Shown piece by piece: positions 28,420 through 36,112 of a stretch of DNA of 64,000 bases (the stretch's first letter is position 1; each line of letters starts with the position of its first letter). The DNA comes from Amorphus orientalis (GTDB lineage: Bacteria; Pseudomonadota; Alphaproteobacteria; Rhizobiales; Amorphaceae), in the NCBI RefSeq assembly GCF_030814015.1, contig NZ_JAUSUL010000002.1, positions 806,001-870,000 of the forward strand, read 5' to 3'. The position numbers and the translations under genes are program-made. The notes beneath the pieces were generated by a model. That model saw only the letters and a program-made list of their open reading frames with translations, was not told the origin of the DNA and made no database searches.

Positions 28420-28595
28420 GAGCACTCCGAAGGATTATGGGGACCGGCCGCGACCAGAGCAGACCTGGCGGGAAGGTCGCCGGCGGGCGGGCCTGTCGGG
28501 CCGATCCGGCCAAAGGAGGTCGAGGAGAAGCCTCGCGGCACTCGGCAGCGGCGGCACCGACCCGGAGCAGTCCAGATCGGCGCCGATGCGGGACG

Positions 28596-29591
28596 CTACA
28601 TCGCGTTGATCTTGTCCAGCATGCCGTCGGGCCAGTCCGCGGCAAGGTCGGATTCCAGATACATCTGCTGGGCGTGCTCGCGGAACGCGTCGACGTTCGG
28701 CTTGTAGAGCTCCAGCCCCTGCTCCTCCATGAAGGCGGCGAGTTCCTCCTCGCGCTTCAGATGCTGGTCCTGGCTCCACTGGATCGCCTTGTCGGCAGCA
28801 GCCTGGAAGGCCTCCTGCTCTTCGGGCGACATCGCGTCCCAAACGTCGTCGGACACCACCAGCAGGTCGTAGCCCACCAGATGCGAGGTCAGCACGATCT
28901 GGGACATGACCTCGTAGAACTTCATGTTCTGGACGTTCGGGAGCGGGTTGTCCTGTCCGTCGATCGCGCCGGTCTGAAGCCCGGTGTAGACCTCCGAATA
29001 CGCCATCGGGGTCGGATTGGCGCCGAGCGCACGGCCCAGGAACTGCCAGGCCTCTCCGCCGGGCATGCGCAGCTTGATGCCGTTCATGTCCTCCGGCGTG
29101 TCGATCTTGTCGTCAACGCGCAGGCCCACCTGACGGGTCCCGAAATAGGTCGGACCGAGAATGTGGATGCCGAGCTGATCCTCGGCGATCGACTTCATTT
29201 CCTGCCCGGCATCGCTCTTGAAGAAGTCGTTCAGGTGCTGGGCGTCGCGGAAGAGATAGGCGGACGTCAGCAGCGACCACTCCGGCACCTGCTTGGCGAT
29301 GTCCTGAGGCGCGATGTTGCCCATTTCCAGGTTGCCGCGCTGGAGCGCGACCAGCTCCGTCCCCTGCTTGAGCAGTGTGCCGCCGAAATAGGTCTGGAGA
29401 TCGTAGCTGTCGGCGATCTCCTCGGCGAAAATGTCCATCATCTCGGCGCGGATGTCCTGCTGCGAGAACACCGCAGCGAAGCGGAGTTCCGGCTTGTCCT
29501 GGGCCGCTGCCGGCACAGCGGAAAGCGCGGAAGCCAGAACCACGGCGGCTCCCGCCGCGCTCAGGGTTCGCAGTTTGAGAATGTCCAGCAT
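28596..29591 (-). CDS. TRAP transporter solute-binding protein (DctP type), copy 2
   Basis: 331-residue periplasmic receptor, first gene of the operon. The signal peptide ends around AVPAAAQ (residue 31). The receptor core NGIKLRMPGGEAWQFLG and VYTGLQTGAIDGQDNPLPN is nearly identical to that of copy 1. ATG at 29591 follows GAGGAGGGATTG, a strong ribosome binding site; the frame is open for 30 more codons without family sequence. The presence of two receptors implies two related ligands or a dosage effect. Confidence 0.93.
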   Translation of the reverse strand: MLDILKLRTLSAAGAAVVLASALSAVPAAAQDKPELRFAAVFSQQDIRAEMMDIFAEEIADSYDLQTYFGGTLLKQGTELVALQRGNLEMGNIAPQDIAKQVPEWSLLTSAYLFRDAQHLNDFFKSDAGQEMKSIAEDQLGIHILGPTYFGTRQVGLRVDDKIDTPEDMNGIKLRMPGGEAWQFLGRALGANPTPMAYSEVYTGLQTGAIDGQDNPLPNVQNMKFYEVMSQIVLTSHLVGYDLLVVSDDVWDAMSPEEQEAFQAAADKAIQWSQDQHLKREEELAAFMEEQGLELYKPNVDAFREHAQQMYLESDLAADWPDGMLDKINAM

Positions 29592-29886
29592 CAATCCCTC
29601 CTCGGTATGCGCATTCTTTTTGTCGAAGGCAGCCTCCACTGCCATCGCGCGGACCATCGCACCGGTTAAGACACCTTTCAATAGTCAGTTTTAATTTCAT
29701 CGGAGATTTTTTGTTTTCTCCTATTTTTAGAAATCCCCCGATCCGATGATGCCGGGGCGTCCCAGGGAATCAGATGCAGCGCGCCCCCGTGAAGCAGCGC
29801 TTGCCGCGGGCTTCGACGACGCTTGAGAAAGCGCCGTCGCTTGGGCAAGGTGGCCCTCAGATCAAAAACAGATACTCATAGGGTCC
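29592..29886. promoter_or_regulatory. Divergent promoter region of the quinate/TRAP operon and GntR gene
   Basis: 295 bp between the divergent receptor and GntR genes. The section 29676-29750 is clearly AT-rich against the GC-rich background and contains an inverted repeat GGAGA (29702-29706) / TCTCC (29717-29721). This is the expected place for a GntR operator; the exact site is inferred. Confidence 0.5.
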
Positions 29887-30564
29887 GTGAAAGTGCTCGA
29901 ACCGGCTGAAGCCACCGCATCCATCGGAGAATCCGCATATCATCGGATACGATCCGACATCCTGTTCGGCCGGCTGGAACCCGAACAGAAGCTGAGGCTG
30001 GATCGGCTGAAGGCGACATACGGGGCCAGCATCAGCACCCTGAGGGAGATCCTGAACCGGCTCAGCTCGGAGGGGCTCGTCGTCGCCGAGGGGCAGCGCG
30101 GCTTCGAGGTCGCACCGGTGTCCGCCGAGAACCTCAAGGAAATTGCCGCTCTTCGCCTTCTCCTGGAATCCCATGCGCTTCGCCAGTCATTCGAGGACGG
30201 GGACATGGAATGGGAGGGTCGGATCGTTTCCGCGCACCACAAGCTTGCGAGCATGGAGGCGCGTATGAAGGCCGGCGACAGAAGCGAGACGGAAGTCTGG
30301 AAACGGTACGACTGGGAGTTTCACCAGGCGCTCATTTCCGCCTGCGGGTCAGCGGTCCTGATCGACACCCATGCGGGGATCTTCGACAAATATCTGCGCT
30401 ATCAGATGATTGCGCTGAGCTACCGCGGCGACATCGCCGCGGAAGAACACCGGACGCTGCTCAAGTGTGCGCTGGCCCGGGATGCGGCCACGGCCTGCGA
30501 AGTGCTCGAACGCCACGTCAACGGCGGCGTCGAGCACGCGCTGGCGAAAGGCACAATCGTGTAA
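29887..30564 (+). CDS. GntR-family (FCD) transcriptional regulator
   Basis: 225-residue regulator starting at GTG (29887). The N-terminal winged helix reads ESAYHRIRSDILFGRLEPEQ with LKATYGASISTLREILNRLSSEGLV. The C-terminal FCD ligand domain has the metal-site pattern YDWEFHQALI (Asp and His) and EEHRTLLKCALARDA. Divergent to the TRAP/quinate operon, it is the probable ligand-responsive repressor of that operon, with a pathway carboxylate as effector (inference). Confidence 0.9.
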   Translation: MKVLEPAEATASIGESAYHRIRSDILFGRLEPEQKLRLDRLKATYGASISTLREILNRLSSEGLVVAEGQRGFEVAPVSAENLKEIAALRLLLESHALRQSFEDGDMEWEGRIVSAHHKLASMEARMKAGDRSETEVWKRYDWEFHQALISACGSAVLIDTHAGIFDKYLRYQMIALSYRGDIAAEEHRTLLKCALARDAATACEVLERHVNGGVEHALAKGTIV

Positions 30565-30769
30565 ACATTTTGGCCCAATCGAAAGCACCGGGAAATGGAA
30601 GCGACGGGAACGAAACCCCGGTTTCGGCATGCCCGAGAGGTCATCCAACTAGATACGATCACGTAGCTCCCGCAACGCCCTCGGTTTGAATCGAACCCAT
30701 CAGAGTCGTCGATGACGGCATCAAGTTCGCAATGGTCAGACCAATCGGACCGCACAGTGAGGACGTCGC

Positions 30770-30968
30770 CGCGGAAGACGCCGATCTTAATCTAATCGTG
30801 GATCTGCTCAACTAAGCTACGGCGGAGACAGGCCGGGGTGTTCCGCAGATCGCTATCGAGTGGCTGGCTGATCGGTCGCCGGTCTCCTCCGTCATTATTG
30901 GCGCCCGCGACGAGCACCAGCTTCGCCAGAATCTAGTTGCGCTCGAAGAGTACCGAGTTCCGACCATC
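30770..30968 (+). pseudogene. Aldo/keto reductase C-terminal relic
   Basis: After an in-frame TAA at 30813, the frame from 30816 reads ATAETGRGVPQIAIEWLADR followed by SPVSSVIIGARDEHQLRQNL (30876-30935), the unmistakable C-terminal part of aldo/keto reductases. The N-terminal 240 or so residues are missing, so this is a remnant. The same frame runs without a stop into the MerR gene start at 30999. The rest of 30565-30998 holds no recognisable feature. Confidence 0.75.
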
Positions 30969-30998
30969 TCGTGCGCCTCGAACGGGCCAAGGCAAAAA

Positions 30999-31358
30999 AT
31001 GAAGATTGGCGAATTATCGCAGAGGACGGGCGTCAGCGTCAGAATGCTCCGCTACTACGAGGCGCAAGGACTTCTGGCTCCCGCAAGAAGCGAGACGGGA
31101 TATCGCGATTTCACACCCGACGATGCGGATACGGTCGAACGCATTCGTTTGTTGGGTGCCGCAGGCATGACGCTGGCGATAATAAGGAGGATTCTACCAT
31201 GCTCCCTGAACCAACGGCACGCGTTCGAGCCATGCGACGAGCTTAAGGCCGAACTTCGGCGGCAAATCGGATCAATCGACGATCAAAACCGCAAGCTCGC
31301 TGAAAGCCGTGAGCTGCTGACTGATCTTCTTAGCGAGTTCGAAGCCTCCACACTCTAG
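30999..31358 (+). CDS. MerR-family transcriptional regulator
   Basis: 119 residues with the MerR N-terminal domain MKIGELSQRTGVSVRMLRYY followed by EAQGLLAPARSETGYRDF, then a short linker and a coiled-coil dimerisation helix (ELKAELRRQIGSIDDQNRKL). No C-terminal effector domain and no metal-binding cysteine pair are evident (a single Cys in PCSLN and one in EPCDELK). It follows the aldo/keto reductase relic, its probable former partner. Confidence 0.88.
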   Translation: MKIGELSQRTGVSVRMLRYYEAQGLLAPARSETGYRDFTPDDADTVERIRLLGAAGMTLAIIRRILPCSLNQRHAFEPCDELKAELRRQIGSIDDQNRKLAESRELLTDLLSEFEASTL

Positions 31359-31575
31359 GGAGCGGCTCATCCGCCATACGGAAAAACCCAGAAGTGTCAG
31401 CGGGCAGAGTCCAACGCCAAGTATGTCAACCGGAAAGCGAGCGAAGAGGGTCATCGGCTACGGACATGATCTCGGCTCGCTCGCGAAGCGGACGGTAAAG
31501 ACCTCTGCACAAAATGGTCATCCGCCCGCAAATGCCGTTTCTCGTCGGGCTGCTAACATCCGGGAAGTCTGCAGT

Positions 31576-31944
31576 TCAGGAATGAGCACCCACGGCCTCG
31601 AACAAGATCAACTCGACACGCTCGTTGCCGGAGACATAGGCGTCGTGCCCCGGCGGTATCTCGAAGAAGTCGCCTTTCCTGATCGACGTCTCCTCACCGC
31701 TTTCGACCATCCGGACCACCAGGCTGCCTGACAGGCAGTAGCCGGTATGATGCATCGGACATGTATGAGGGGAGCCAAGAAGCGGCTTTTCATCCGCCTC
31801 CCAGGTCCAGCCGGGCTCGAATACGGCGTGCATGCCGGTGGAGCCCTGCGTCGTCTTGACGATGTCGATGCCACCGCGCTCTTTCATGTCGAGCCGGTCG
31901 TCCGGGGTCTCAAAGCGACGGGTTTCGATGGTTGTGGCTGTCAT
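31576..31944 (-). CDS. Cupin-domain protein
   Basis: 122-residue single cupin barrel. Motif 1 with its metal-type histidines is seen in PHTCPMHHTGYCLSGSLVV and motif 2 in GDFFEIPPGHDAYVSG. Function is not predictable. It is the last of three small genes on the minus strand (tautomerase, truncated globin, cupin) facing an HxlR regulator, with gaps of 33 and 45 bp, so they are probably co-transcribed. Confidence 0.85.
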   Translation of the reverse strand: MTATTIETRRFETPDDRLDMKERGGIDIVKTTQGSTGMHAVFEPGWTWEADEKPLLGSPHTCPMHHTGYCLSGSLVVRMVESGEETSIRKGDFFEIPPGHDAYVSGNERVELILFEAVGAHS

Positions 31945-31989
31945 GATCTGCCTGTCTTTCTGCAGCCGGGTCCAAAAGACCTGCTGCGC

Positions 31990-32391
31990 TCATGCATGGA
32001 TGATTTCGGTTTTCAGAGACTCGAGGATTCGTCCGACCTCGGCGCGGATCTCCGCGTCGTGGTTCAGGGTCTTCATCGTTCCCAGGATATCGTCCGCAGC
32101 GGCATCGTATTCCGCCGCCTCGATCGCCATGCCGCGATGGGCCTCAGCCATGCTTCGGCCCGTGTAGGTGTCGGGCCCGCCACTGCCGGCAGCGAAGAAG
32201 TCGCAGGTGTGCTGCTTGATCTCCTCGACCCGTTCAGGTCGGTCTGCATACGGCTGGAAGCGGTGGGCGATCAGGGGGTTGTCCATATGGGCCGCTACGG
32301 CGCCGTCGACGATCCGACGAATGCCGGCTGCACCACCGAGGCGGTCGTACAGCGTCGCGGTGTCCGATTCTTCTGCTTGTACCCGGGCCAT
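31990..32391 (-). CDS. Group I truncated hemoglobin
   Basis: 133-residue 2-on-2 globin. TLYDRLGGAAGIRRIVDGAV is the family N-terminus; the proximal heme His is in MAEAHRGMAI, and the E-helix region is EEIKQHTCDFFAAGSGGP. Such proteins bind oxygen and nitric oxide and are linked to NO detoxification or redox sensing. It sits between tautomerase and cupin genes on the same strand. Confidence 0.9.
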   Translation of the reverse strand: MARVQAEESDTATLYDRLGGAAGIRRIVDGAVAAHMDNPLIAHRFQPYADRPERVEEIKQHTCDFFAAGSGGPDTYTGRSMAEAHRGMAIEAAEYDAAADDILGTMKTLNHDAEIRAEVGRILESLKTEIIHA

Positions 32392-32424
32392 GATTGCTCC
32401 CCTCCACTCATTGGGTGAGTTTGG

Positions 32425-32646
32425 TCAGGTGAGTTCGGACTGATGGGCCTTAACATCGGCTGCCGTCAGAGGCTTGCCGCCGATGGCCCACTCTCCACTG
32501 GCGATTTCCTGCACACGGACCCAGGTGACACCGCGCATGGCCTCGCCCTCGATGCCCACCATCGCTTCAGTCACGTCCCGGATCATTTTCTGCTTCTGAG
32601 CGTCGTCGAAAACGCCTTCAATCAGCTCGATGTCGACGAGTGGCAT
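32425..32646 (-). CDS. 4-oxalocrotonate tautomerase-like protein
   Basis: 73-residue small tautomerase. The catalytic Pro follows the initiator Met (MPLVDIELIEG), so after Met removal Pro1 is the general base. KQKMIRDVTEAMVGIEG is the family helix. The substrate is unknown. First gene of the small minus-strand cluster with globin and cupin, divergent from the HxlR regulator. Confidence 0.88.
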   Translation of the reverse strand: MPLVDIELIEGVFDDAQKQKMIRDVTEAMVGIEGEAMRGVTWVRVQEIASGEWAIGGKPLTAADVKAHQSELT

Positions 32647-32793
32647 TGGCTCCTCCTGTCAGTTTCGGTCGGCCTTGCTCCACCGAAGGTTGTTCGGCAT
32701 TTTTGAAGGCTGACAGCTGCGGTGGGCGGTTGCCAGTTCACGAACTGAATCGGGGCCGGTACAGCTTCTGAACTGGCAGGGCATTCGAAGGCC
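32647..32793. promoter_or_regulatory. Divergent promoter region, tautomerase cluster / HxlR gene
   Basis: 147 bp separating the divergent tautomerase and HxlR genes, so both promoters and probably the HxlR operator lie here. No clear palindrome was identified. Confidence 0.4.
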
Positions 32794-33531
32794 ATGTCAG
32801 AAAGCCGTCCCATGATGGAAGGGAGGCAGCCCATGACCAACGCGAGCTACAAGCAGTTTTGCCCCGTCGCGATGGCGTCCGAGATCCTCTGCACCCGCTG
32901 GACCATGGTCCTGTTACGAGAACTGGTTGCCGGATCGACCCGGTTCAACGAGTTGCGCCGGGGTGTGCCGCGGATGTCGCCAGCCCTGCTGTCCAAGCGC
33001 CTGAGCGAGTTGGAAGCGGCCGGAATAGTGCAGCGCGAGCGGCTCGCAGGATCGCCGGAAGTCAATGCCTACCGGCTAACCCAAGCCGGGCTGGATCTGC
33101 AGCCGGTGGTGGAGGCTGTCGGCCTATGGGGTCAGAAGTGGGTTGAAAGCGAGCCTTCGCTGGAGAATCTCGATGCCGAGCTTCTCATGTGGGACATGCG
33201 CCGAAACCTCGACACGCGGCCGGTCCCGGCACGCCGGGTCGTGATCGCGTTCGTCTATCCCGAACTGCCCCGTGCGCAACGCAATTGGTGGCTGATCGTG
33301 GAGCCGGATCGTAGCGTGGATCTCTGCCACATCGATCCGGGCTTCGACATCGATCTCTATGCCACGGTGGATCTGCGGACGATGACGGAGGTCTGGATGG
33401 GGCTTCGCACGGTCAGGGAGGCTATCGACCGCGGCGCCCTTTTGCTTGTCGGGGACCGGAAGATTGCCGACGCGATGCAATCCTGGCTGGGTCTCAGTCC
33501 GTTCGCTCAGCAGGAGAAGCTGGCAAGCTGA
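32794..33531 (+). CDS. HxlR-family winged-helix regulator with C-terminal SCP2-like domain
   Basis: 245 residues. The N-terminal HxlR/MarR-like winged helix is clear (CTRWTMVLLRELVAGSTRFN with RMSPALLSKRLSELEAAGIV). The conserved Cys preceding TRW is present (ILCTRW), a redox-sensing position in some HxlR/QorR proteins. The C-terminal half (about 130-240) resembles a sterol-carrier-protein-2-like fold found in a subset of HxlR regulators. The ATG at 32794 gives a 14-residue leader; ATG at 32833 (MTNASYKQFCPVAMA) is the alternative. Probably controls the divergent tautomerase, globin and cupin genes. Confidence 0.85.
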   Translation: MSESRPMMEGRQPMTNASYKQFCPVAMASEILCTRWTMVLLRELVAGSTRFNELRRGVPRMSPALLSKRLSELEAAGIVQRERLAGSPEVNAYRLTQAGLDLQPVVEAVGLWGQKWVESEPSLENLDAELLMWDMRRNLDTRPVPARRVVIAFVYPELPRAQRNWWLIVEPDRSVDLCHIDPGFDIDLYATVDLRTMTEVWMGLRTVREAIDRGALLLVGDRKIADAMQSWLGLSPFAQQEKLAS

Positions 33532-33589
33532 GCGGCCGAACTCGTTCGGAGTTGCCCCCGTTGAAGAAGCAGTCCATGTGCTGCCCCGG

Positions 33590-33692
33590 CCCGTTCAAAC
33601 AGATTCAGATTGAACGGGACATGCTCAAATTATTGAATCTGATGCCATTTCCGATTGCTCAGATGGTCCCGTCTCCGCGGAAAAGGCTCTAG
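33590..33692 (+). repeat. RIME-like intergenic repeat, copy 1
   Basis: Contains a perfect 9-bp inverted repeat (CCCGTTCAA 33590-33598, TTGAACGGG 33610-33618) followed by a 72-bp section (33621-33692) that matches 50473-50544 at 53 of 72 positions. The layout resembles the palindromic intergenic mosaic elements of Rhizobiales; the family name is an inference. Confidence 0.55.
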
Positions 33693-34036
33693 TCGTCGGG
33701 TGCGGCGGCGATCGGCACGATCCTGTAATTGCCGAGATCAGCCCGGATACCAAGCTCGGCGAACGTCTTCTGCGGATTGAAGCCACTTGCCTCTCGGCGT
33801 GCGCGCATCGTTTCTCTGGCGGCTTCATAGGCAGCTTCGTCGCGCCACTTTACCACGGTGACGATGTTAAAGACCCCATCCCCAGCAACCTGTTCGAGGA
33901 CAAGGTTCTCCAAGCAGCCGTCGAGTGTATCGAGTATCGCATGGGTTTCGCCGACCCTGGCGATGAACGAGTCCCGCGCTGTGGCCGGCACATCGAACTT
34001 GTCGACTCGAACAATAGCATTGGTTGATCGCGGCAT
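33689..34036 (-). CDS. Antibiotic biosynthesis monooxygenase (ABM) domain protein
   Basis: 115-residue dimeric alpha+beta-barrel protein: AIVRVDKFDVPATARDSFIA, a central GCLENLVLEQ strand and VVKWRDEAAYEAARETM are the ABM pattern. Members include heme-degrading and quinol monooxygenases, but many have no known role. ATG at 34036 follows GGAGAAGGCTC; the frame is open 63 codons upstream without homology. It stands alone, next to the RIME-like repeat, which its 3' end slightly overlaps. Confidence 0.82.
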   Translation of the reverse strand: MPRSTNAIVRVDKFDVPATARDSFIARVGETHAILDTLDGCLENLVLEQVAGDGVFNIVTVVKWRDEAAYEAARETMRARREASGFNPQKTFAELGIRADLGNYRIVPIAAAPDD

Positions 34037-34428
34037 GAGCCTTCTCCGGCATGAGAGATGTGTAGAATGCGGTGTCGAGGTGTTCACCACGTGCCCGTCT
34101 GTTTTGGACGTCATGTAGTGAATTCTATTCAACATCAGCCAACGTCGCCGCGATACAGGACATGGATCTTGTTTGCTTTCGGGTCCGTAGACATGCACCG
34201 GAACATTCTCAGCCAGAATGCTCAAGGCTCGGGCGCGCCTTCATCACTGCCGTCATTCGCGCGCCCGACCCTTGTTTGCGAAACGCACATCTCCGTTCTC
34301 AACGAACATCGGCTCCTCCCAGGACGAAGGCGATGACGGCCACAAGCCTGCTCGCCGATTGCCCGGAATGCGCCACGGATCCTCCCGTTCGACCAGCCTG
34401 TATCTACGCGATTGGAAGCCCAACCATG
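34037..34428. other. 392-bp intergenic region
   Basis: Upstream of the ABM gene and downstream of the SRPBCC gene, both minus strand. It has lower GC around 34110-34180 where the ABM promoter would lie. No gene, repeat or RNA recognised. Confidence 0.4.
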
Positions 34429-35358
34429 TCAGCGAGGCGTCACGAAGGCTTCCAGCTTGCCCAGCGTCTGCAACCCCAGTTCCACGGCGCCGAAGCCCTT
34501 CGCCTCCCGGCACTCCGCAGACGTGCTGAACACCATTCCGAGCGTGACCTTCGTCGCCCCATCCTCATCCTCGAATGACGCCCAGGCGTCCGCGTGCTTC
34601 GGACCGTTCTCGCCCCAGTGCAGCGCGTAGCCGATCCTCCCCTCTGGCCGGATTTCGTGATAGCGATGGTGGTTCGGAAAGACCGTGCCGTCGGGCCCGA
34701 TCATGTCGAACACCCATTCGCCGCCGGCCCGCAGATCGATCCTTTTCGTCTGACAGGAGAAGCCTTCCGGCCCCCACCACTGCGGCAGGGTCTCCGCGTT
34801 CATCCATGCGCCCCAAACGATCGATCGCGGCGCCTGGATCACCCGCTGCAGCAGCAAGGTTCGTTCGGCCGTGTCCGCGAGGTTGTCGAGGCCCACACCG
34901 AAGCCTTCCCGGTAGCCCGGCGCCATGTCCTCAGCCAGGGAGGACAGTTGCACGGTGAGCACCAGCCTGCTGCCCTCCTGGGTGCCCGAAACGTTCGCCG
35001 TCACCAGCGCGACCGACTGTTTCACGTCTCCGCTCGAGAGCACTTCGTAGTTCACGCTGCACGCCTCTGGTCGCAGCTCCAGCCAACCGATCTCGCACCG
35101 GATCTCTGGCGCGCCCTCCACCTTGCAGAGCGAAACCTCCCGCCCGCCGATCCTGGTGTCGGCCTCCAGGAACTCCACGGTGACCGAGGGCGACGGTGCA
35201 GCCCAGACCGCCCGCGCGGCCGGCGCCGTCCATGCCTGCCACAGCACCGACGGTGATGCGGCCACGTCCCGTTCGAAGGTCAGCGTCGCGAAACGGCCTT
35301 CCTTGCCGACGGCACCCGCGAGAGGCGCACCGTCGGCCGCACTGCTCTGTCTCATCAT
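34429..35358 (-). CDS. Tandem SRPBCC (AHSA1-type) protein
   Basis: 309 residues comprising two SRPBCC/AHSA1 domains in tandem. The first (about 22-160) begins ATLTFERDVAASPSVLWQAW; the second (about 168-308) begins LLLQRVIQAPRSIVWGAWMN with LPQWWGPEGFSCQ, DLRAGGEWVFDMIGPDG and the family C-terminus GMVFSTSAECREAKGFG. AHSA1-type proteins next to ArsR regulators are common, usually as single-domain proteins; the fusion is less usual. Its ATG overlaps the ArsR stop (ATGA), so it is translationally coupled. Function unknown, likely ligand binding. Confidence 0.88.
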   Translation of the reverse strand: MMRQSSAADGAPLAGAVGKEGRFATLTFERDVAASPSVLWQAWTAPAARAVWAAPSPSVTVEFLEADTRIGGREVSLCKVEGAPEIRCEIGWLELRPEACSVNYEVLSSGDVKQSVALVTANVSGTQEGSRLVLTVQLSSLAEDMAPGYREGFGVGLDNLADTAERTLLLQRVIQAPRSIVWGAWMNAETLPQWWGPEGFSCQTKRIDLRAGGEWVFDMIGPDGTVFPNHHRYHEIRPEGRIGYALHWGENGPKHADAWASFEDEDGATKVTLGMVFSTSAECREAKGFGAVELGLQTLGKLEAFVTPR

Positions 35359-35693
35359 TCACGGTCCTTCATCTCGTTCATCACGAAGGCGTCCAACCGG
35401 TCGAGCCGGGCCTCCCAGATCGCCCGCTGTTCATCGAGCCACTTCCGTGCCGGGTTCAGCGCCTCCGGAACGATGGCGCAGGTGCGTATCCGTCCGTCCT
35501 TGGAGGTGGTGATCAGCCCCACCTCTTCGAGGACCGAGAGATGCCGCATGACCGTGGGCAGCCGCAGTCCGGTCGGCCCGGCCAAATCCGTCACCCGTGC
35601 CGGCCCTTCCGCAAGCCGGGTCAGTATCGACCGACGGGTCGGATCAGCGAGCGCGTGGAAGAGCGACGAGAGAGCGGGATCTTGCTTAGCCAT
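35355..35693 (-). CDS. ArsR/SmtB-family regulator
   Basis: 112-residue winged-helix repressor: LSSLFHALADPTRRSILTRL and the recognition helix region TGLRLPTVMRHLSVLEEVGL. No ELCVC-type metal site is present, so it is not a classical arsenite sensor; it belongs to the AHSA1-linked ArsR subgroup. It is coupled to the SRPBCC gene by a 4-bp overlap. A perfect palindrome covers its start codon, suggesting autoregulation. Confidence 0.92.
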   Translation of the reverse strand: MAKQDPALSSLFHALADPTRRSILTRLAEGPARVTDLAGPTGLRLPTVMRHLSVLEEVGLITTSKDGRIRTCAIVPEALNPARKWLDEQRAIWEARLDRLDAFVMNEMKDRE

Positions 35694-35701
35694 ATGGCTA
35701 A
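35686..35701. promoter_or_regulatory. Operator-like palindrome over the ArsR start codon
   Basis: A perfect 16-bp palindrome, TTAGCCATATGGCTAA, with geometry TTAGC-N6-GCTAA. The ArsR ATG (35693-35691) lies at its centre, so binding would block both transcription elongation and translation start. The same half-sites and spacing recur at 35737-35752. Confidence 0.65.
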
Positions 35702-35736
35702 CTATTACTCAGCACCCGGACGCTGCAAGCGAAAAC

Positions 35737-35752
35737 TTAGCAAAGTAGCTAA
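35737..35752. promoter_or_regulatory. Second operator-like palindrome upstream of the ArsR gene
   Basis: TTAGC, six bases (AAAGTA), GCTAA: the same half-sites and spacing as the palindrome at 35686-35701, with centres 51 bp apart, about five helical turns. It lies in the AT-rich promoter region next to a T7 run. Likely ArsR operator (inference). Confidence 0.65.
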
Positions 35753-36112
35753 TTTTTTTGCGAGTAGAGGGCGGCCGAGCTGTGGGACCGGGCGATGTCG
35801 ACCCGCTCCCCAGGGCGAGAGCTTGTTTTGGCGCCCGAGCCCGCTATCCCGGAGATCGTCGCAGAGCCCGCGCGGCGACAACCGCACCGTCTCAGGCGGC
35901 GAAACCGACGGCCTTCTGTTCCCTGCGCCGCCATCCTCCGTGACGTGCCGGTGGTCAGGAGGCCCACGCCGCAGATCGCGGCCTAGCCTCAATCGCGTCA
36001 TAGTTGTCACTCCCGGTGGCCGGGTCCCCGCTCCTAGTCTCTCCCCATCGACCAGACAGTCGCCGCTCTGCGAATGCCGGGAGCGGTGGCGCCGGAGCAT
36101 GGGAGAAGACTG
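35753..36112. other. Divergent intergenic region, ArsR / DUF899 genes
   Basis: 360 bp between the ArsR operator region and the DUF899 gene. Open frames here are low-complexity shadows; nothing is recognised beyond the expected DUF899 promoter. Confidence 0.4.

Noticed and set aside
30611-30626. CGAAACC-CC-GGTTTCG inverted repeat after the GntR gene as a terminator
   Set aside because: No T-tract follows and the loop is only 2 nt; it could be coincidental in GC-rich DNA.
35355-35693. ArsR as an arsenite sensor for the flavoprotein/MFS relic at 39.5-41.5 kb
   Set aside because: No Cys-based metal site is present, it is coupled to an SRPBCC gene, and it lies 4 kb from the arsenic-type genes.
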